A stretch of 60,000 nucleotides of DNA, from positions 64,001-124,000 of the forward strand of contig JBBHKE010001800.1 of assembly GCA_037447655.1 (NCBI GenBank), in the 5' to 3' direction. Position 1 is the stretch's first letter, and each line of letters starts with the position of its first letter. This DNA comes from Zygnema cylindricum (Eukaryota > Streptophyta > Zygnematophyceae > Zygnematales > Zygnemataceae). The notes below the pieces were generated by a model. The model had not been told where the DNA came from, did no database searches, and worked only from the letters and a program-made list of their open reading frames with translations. Made by a program: the position numbers and the translations under genes. This document shows positions 55,880 to 60,000 of the stretch, piece by piece.

Positions 55880-58680
55880 TAGTACTCGGTTGCCATAATC
55901 GAGGCCATCTCCTCATTGATGGCTGTCTTCCACCGGTTCCTTTCTGGACAGGTCATCGCCTCTCCATAAGTCTGAGGTTCATCTCAATGAGATAGTTTTG
56001 TTACCTTGTTATTAACGTGTTTTTCTCGCATTCTTTTGCTACTTCTCCTTCCCCCCTCAAAACTTGTGGCCGGAATAGATGGTTCTCGTGGGTTCTTTCG
56101 AACAATCTTGGCTCCTCCCCTGTCCTTTGATTCTGAATCAATTTCCACCGCGTTTTCCGTTTCGGGTAGAGTTTTCACTGGAGTTTCCCCTGCCGAGTCC
56201 TTTTCGGTCTGATTTATTCCTGCAAAAATGTCATATTCTCTAAAACCTCGATAGTTAGGAAGCTCAAAGTCATCGGAATTTTTTGACTCAAATCTGATAT
56301 TTATTGACTTTGTATACTTGGAGGGATCCATAGACTTTACTTCATCCACAACTACTAGATGTTTTACTAAGATTATATCTTCCCTTTTTAGATCATAAAC
56401 TCTATATCCTTTAACATCCTCATCATATCCTAATAAGTATCCCGGTTTTCCTTTAGGATCTAGCTTCCAATTAGACCGATCTGTATCTAGACTGAATACT
56501 TGACTACCGAAAACCTTTAAGTGAGATATGTCTGGTTTCCGGCCGTTCCATCTCTCATAAGGCGTTTGATCTTTTATAGCTGGAGAAAGAACTCTATTTT
56601 TTAGGTAATTAGCACAGTTCATTGCTTCTGCCCAAAACCTTTTTCCTATCTTCTTACCCAGCAACATACTTCTAGCACTATCACTTAGTGTCCTATTTAA
56701 ACTTTACACTACCCCATTCTGTTCCGGGTTTTCTGGAACTGTCTTTTGGTGTTGGACTCCATCTTCTCTCAGAAAATCCTCAAACTGGTTAGATATATAC
56801 TCTCCACCATTGTCACTCCTTACTCTCTCGATTGGAGTTTTATGGAGTTTTTCGCTCCATGCTTTATATTATCTTAAACAATCCAGAGCTTCTGACATCC
56901 TTTTCAAAAAAATCACCCTGATATACCGAGACCAATCTTTAATGATAATCATCATAAATCTCTTGCCCCCCGGTGAGGGCACTTTGGCCCGTCCCCAAAT
57001 ATCTGTGTGTACAAAATCTAGAATTTTTTCTCCCCTATAGGTGGATGTTTTGGGAAAGGGCAATCTGTGTGCTTTACCATGAGCACATTCACTACAATCA
57101 CTTAGATTCTCACTCTCACTAAACTAAATTCCTTCCACCACTCCCATCTTTTTCATCTCTCTTAGCTTATCCAGATTCACATGCCTAAGCCTTTTATGCC
57201 AGATCATTATATCATGAACACCAACATAATAAAGTTTCTTCTTTTCATTGCTAAAATCAGCCTAAACATCCCTTGGCTACCTTTTTCAGCAGTGAAATAA
57301 ACTTCCTCCTCAAAACTAGCAGTAAAGACTCCTTTCTTAATTTAAGTATCAAAAACCTTATCATCTAATACACATGTAGAGATGAGGTTTTTGTTCAGCT
57401 CCGAAATAAACAATACATCGAAGAATGTAACTATGGATGTCTTTCCTTCTACTAACACTTTCAGATTTATCGATCTTAGAAAAGTAGCAATGACTATCCT
57501 CTCATCCCCGTACTCTATCTCTACGATGGGAATCTTTTTTATCTTAGTGAACAGGTGTTTATCCTTACACATGTGCATGAAGGCACCTAAATCCACAATC
57601 CAGCTTGCTTCACCTTTCAATCCACCAAAAGCACATTTCTGCTTTTGTGGAATTTCTACCTCGTTTTTCGCTTCCAACTCCTCATCCAATAGGAGCTCAT
57701 CGTCCTTGTCTTCGGATTCCACTTCATGTACCTGTGTCACAAGGGCCTTTTTCTTTCCTCTCAGGGTTCCACTAGTCTGCCCCTCCTTTAACCAAAGCTC
57801 GGTTAGCTTAGTGCACTTCGCCATTTAGTGCCCTAGTTTCTTACAAAAATAACATAAACCCTTCGGAGCCATTGGTCCGAACTCGTCGGTCTGACTTTTC
57901 TGCTCCCCCCCTCCGTAATTTTTGACCGGTCTCCGAGAATCCTTGTTCCTCCAATCGGTCCCAGTTGACAAGGCTTGCCCACTCTTTCCTCCCCTTCGGA
58001 TCTCCATCGTATTCTCCCGAACGAGAATCATTCCTACCATTGAGTTCCATATCCACCTTGAGTCCGGCAAGTCCTACACACGGTTGACTATATTCTCGAA
58101 CTCATTCGATAACTTCGTCAGTAAACAATTAACCTTTTCTTTTTCACTAAAGTCTTTTCCAACACTCTCTAGCTCCATGAAAAGTGTAGCAAGCTCATTG
58201 CAAAAATCCAACATCTTCCCCCCTTTGTATACATACTCCTTAACTTTCTGATCAACCAACTGTTGTTGCTGAATCATACCACTTCGGTACATCTCTATGA
58301 GAGCCATCCAAAGATCGGATGCCCTTTCTACCTGCAAATGAGGACATGCAAGTCCTTGAGTAAGATGGCGGAGAATGAAGTGCTTTGTCGCCATATTGCT
58401 GAAGTCGCGGGTATCAGTATCATTCTCCTCGTTCCTCGGAATAGGTGACATAAATGTCGAACCAGTTGCTATTGGTGTGGTCGTCTCCTTCTCCGTTCCT
58501 TTGTACACCACCTCTCTTTCCTTTGTCTCCTCCGTTGAAGATGGGTATGCTTTCCTTTTGAATCTGCCTCCTCCAAACCCTAGAAGGATTCAAAGACCTT
58601 ATGGACGCCCCATTCGTCCACTCACTATCCCCCAAAACCTTTTATTGCATAAAGCTCCTATCATCATACTTTCCTAGTAT
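55880..58680 (-). mobile_element. Ty1/Copia retrotransposon, broken and truncated
   Basis: Order on the minus strand: gag from about 58635 (frame change near 58510), with RHLTQGLACPHLQVERASDL; a zinc knuckle CYFCKKLGH then a stop in the middle of the CX2CX4HX4C motif (57828); aspartic protease with WIVDLGA at about 57600, where families have D[ST]GA; GAG-pre-integrase HKRLRHVNLDKLREM at about 57200; integrase HTDIWG at about 57003 and RSDNGGEY at about 56818; a stop at 56704-56706 exactly where the third catalytic Glu is expected; then the integrase tail KVFGSQVFSLDTD and PGYLLGYDED. It ends after ERNRWKTAINEEMASIM, the very start of reverse transcriptase, at about 55880. No LTRs were identified. 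It is non-functional. Confidence 0.88.
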
Positions 58681-59779
58681 ATAAAGCTTGTTCTATTAAA
58701 GATGGGTACCTTAGAGGGTGGGCTCATAACCTGGAACTGTGAAACCTCCATAGGTCCTCAGAATGGACAACATGCAAGAAGCCTCTAGGATAACCCTGAC
58801 CCCTTCGTGTTTCAAGAAGAATAACTACCACCTTGGCTGACAAAAACACTGACCACCAACACTCCTGTGAAGGCAAGACTCCCGTGAGTCGATAGTAAAA
58901 AGAAATCTTTGAATTTGCTCCCCTGAGCAGTAAGTTATGGAGGGTCAAAGTTGACCTTCTGTAAAGAAGCTCTTTGGGAGAGAGGGTCATATTTACCAAA
59001 TTTTTCTAAGTCATATCTCTCTCTAAAACTTTATCTACTAACGTACGGCACCAATCATATTAATTTACCGTACAGAAAGGTACAGCTGCCGGTGTACTTT
59101 ATATACAAACATTGTACGAAATGACAAAAATGTGGATACGTGTTTTATCTGGATTCGTTTCCGTAATCCCTGGAGATGTCGAAATCCAATGTCGTGGTGC
59201 CACGTGTCATCCGATGTGGTAGCGACCATAAACCGCCGAATTCTTCTTCCGCGATCTCGGTAATCTTTCCGGCCGTCCGATTGAATGTCGATTTCAATCA
59301 TAGCCGTCATAAATATTTGCGATGTATTTGTTTCGCTATCGAAACACATGCGCGGTACTTATTTTTTCTCCGTACTCGTAATCTGTACTTTTCATAACTG
59401 ACTCTATGTATCCCGTTTATAGTTGTCGTTAAATGAATTAGCCTATATGTTAACGTTTATATATTTGTTAAACCCTATATCGTCTACCACTGATCTTAGA
59501 CTAAATGGATGAGGCTACCGGCTATCGGCGGCGTTACCTTCCGTAGGTACCAAGATCAAATCCTGTAACCGATAGCCCTCCTTTTAGTAAATCAACTACT
59601 TTACTACCTCGTAAATCTCTAGATAACATAGGCAGCCATGGCAGTAGCTTCCTCTCCAACTTCTCAATGACTGCAACAAGTGTGGGAGTTGGAGAGAGAA
59701 GTTAGAGAAAGACTGCCTCGGCTTCTATTTCTGCACTTTATTTTAGACCAATAAAATACTTAAAGAACCATCAATTTCT
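58681..59779. other. Spacer between two oppositely oriented Copia fragments
   Basis: No gene recognised. At 59520-59577 a 9-bp inverted repeat GGCTATCGG/CCGATAGCC encloses 40 bases. The LTRs of neither Copia fragment could be defined here. Confidence 0.4.
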
Positions 59780-60000
59780 ACAAAAGAACAGAAAAATTTG
59801 TCCGATAAGTCGGGACCTAGGGCTCCCAAGGGGCTGTGTCATTTCTATAAAAAACTAGGGCATTATACAACAGAGTGCTCTAAGCAAACCGAACTTTGGT
59901 TAGAGGAGGGGCAGATCGGTGGATCTCCGAATGGAAAGAAAAAGGCCCTTGTGAGGCAAGTACTTGAGGAGGAATCCGAGGACGAGGATGATGAGCTCTT
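59780..60000 (+). mobile_element. Second Copia fragment (gag zinc-knuckle region), continues past the window
   Basis: Plus-strand frame gives PRAPKGLCHFYKKLGHYTTEC then KQTELWLEEG, KKKALVRQV and ESEDEDDEL, closely matching the minus-strand element (APKGLCYFCKKLGH, TELWLKEG, KKKALVTQV, ESEDKDDEL). The second knuckle Cys is Tyr here. The upstream gag is missing, so the copy is truncated at its 5' side. It is head to head with the 55880-58680 copy. Confidence 0.85.

Noticed and set aside
59520-59577. tRNA gene suggested by a 9-bp acceptor-like inverted repeat
   Set aside because: Only 58 bases long with no D or anticodon arm; a simple hairpin at best.
1-60000. CRISPR arrays, operons, bacterial promoters or ribosome binding sites
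   Set aside because: Spliceosomal introns and plant-type families show this is nuclear eukaryotic DNA, and no regular spaced repeat array of CRISPR type is present.

Overview
This is a nuclear window from a repeat-rich eukaryote, most likely a streptophyte (green plant lineage). The strongest evidence is a gene that pairs two AT-hooks with a PPC/DUF296 domain, an architecture typical of plant AHL proteins. There are also GT-AG introns up to several kb, a Copia element, and hAT, PIF/Harbinger and LINE remnants. The very dense MITE content would fit a charophyte alga or an early land plant, but the sequence alone does not settle the species. There is one 10-N assembly gap at 21696-21705.

Three conserved multi-exon genes, all on the minus strand, can be rebuilt exon by exon. 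They are an AHL-type AT-hook/PPC protein (15576 to 9281), a SAC3/GANP-domain protein close to plant SAC3C-type mRNA-export factors (about 33577 to 29025), and a TBC-domain RabGAP of 411 residues (48249 to 42817). A fourth, weaker multi-exon gene without a recognised family lies on the plus strand at 6812-7924. It sits just downstream of a duplicated block that carries a TATA motif. The genes are independent nuclear genes with no operon-like logic.

Region by region: 1-6.6 kb holds two direct copies of a roughly 1.4 kb block, the first interrupted by a LINE 3' fragment. 6.8-7.9 kb is the unknown gene and 9.3-15.6 kb the AHL gene, whose second intron is full of MITEs. 15.6-23.3 kb is repeats, including a Harbinger transposase pseudogene split by a 3.9 kb insert. 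That insert contains a tRNA-like cloverleaf, an unrecognised purine-rich stretch and a 285-bp-arm inverted repeat. 23.4-28.6 kb is a nest of MITEs, including two oppositely oriented hAT MITEs with perfect 8-bp target duplications. 29-33.6 kb is the SAC3 gene. 33.6-42.8 kb is MITEs, a 63-bp tandem array split by a MITE, and a LINE remnant. 42.8-48.2 kb is the RabGAP gene. 48.2-55.4 kb is mostly repeat-derived or empty. 55.9-58.7 kb is a broken Copia element on the minus strand, with a second Copia fragment on the plus strand starting near 59.8 kb.

The dominant hidden structure is a large family of short elements with termini like TA|CACCGYGAATCGYTATTAG, probably Tc1/mariner-type MITEs with TA target sites. 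They occur in the AHL and SAC3 introns and between genes. One copy in the SAC3 gene abuts an exon so that its terminus forms the intron's 5' splice site.
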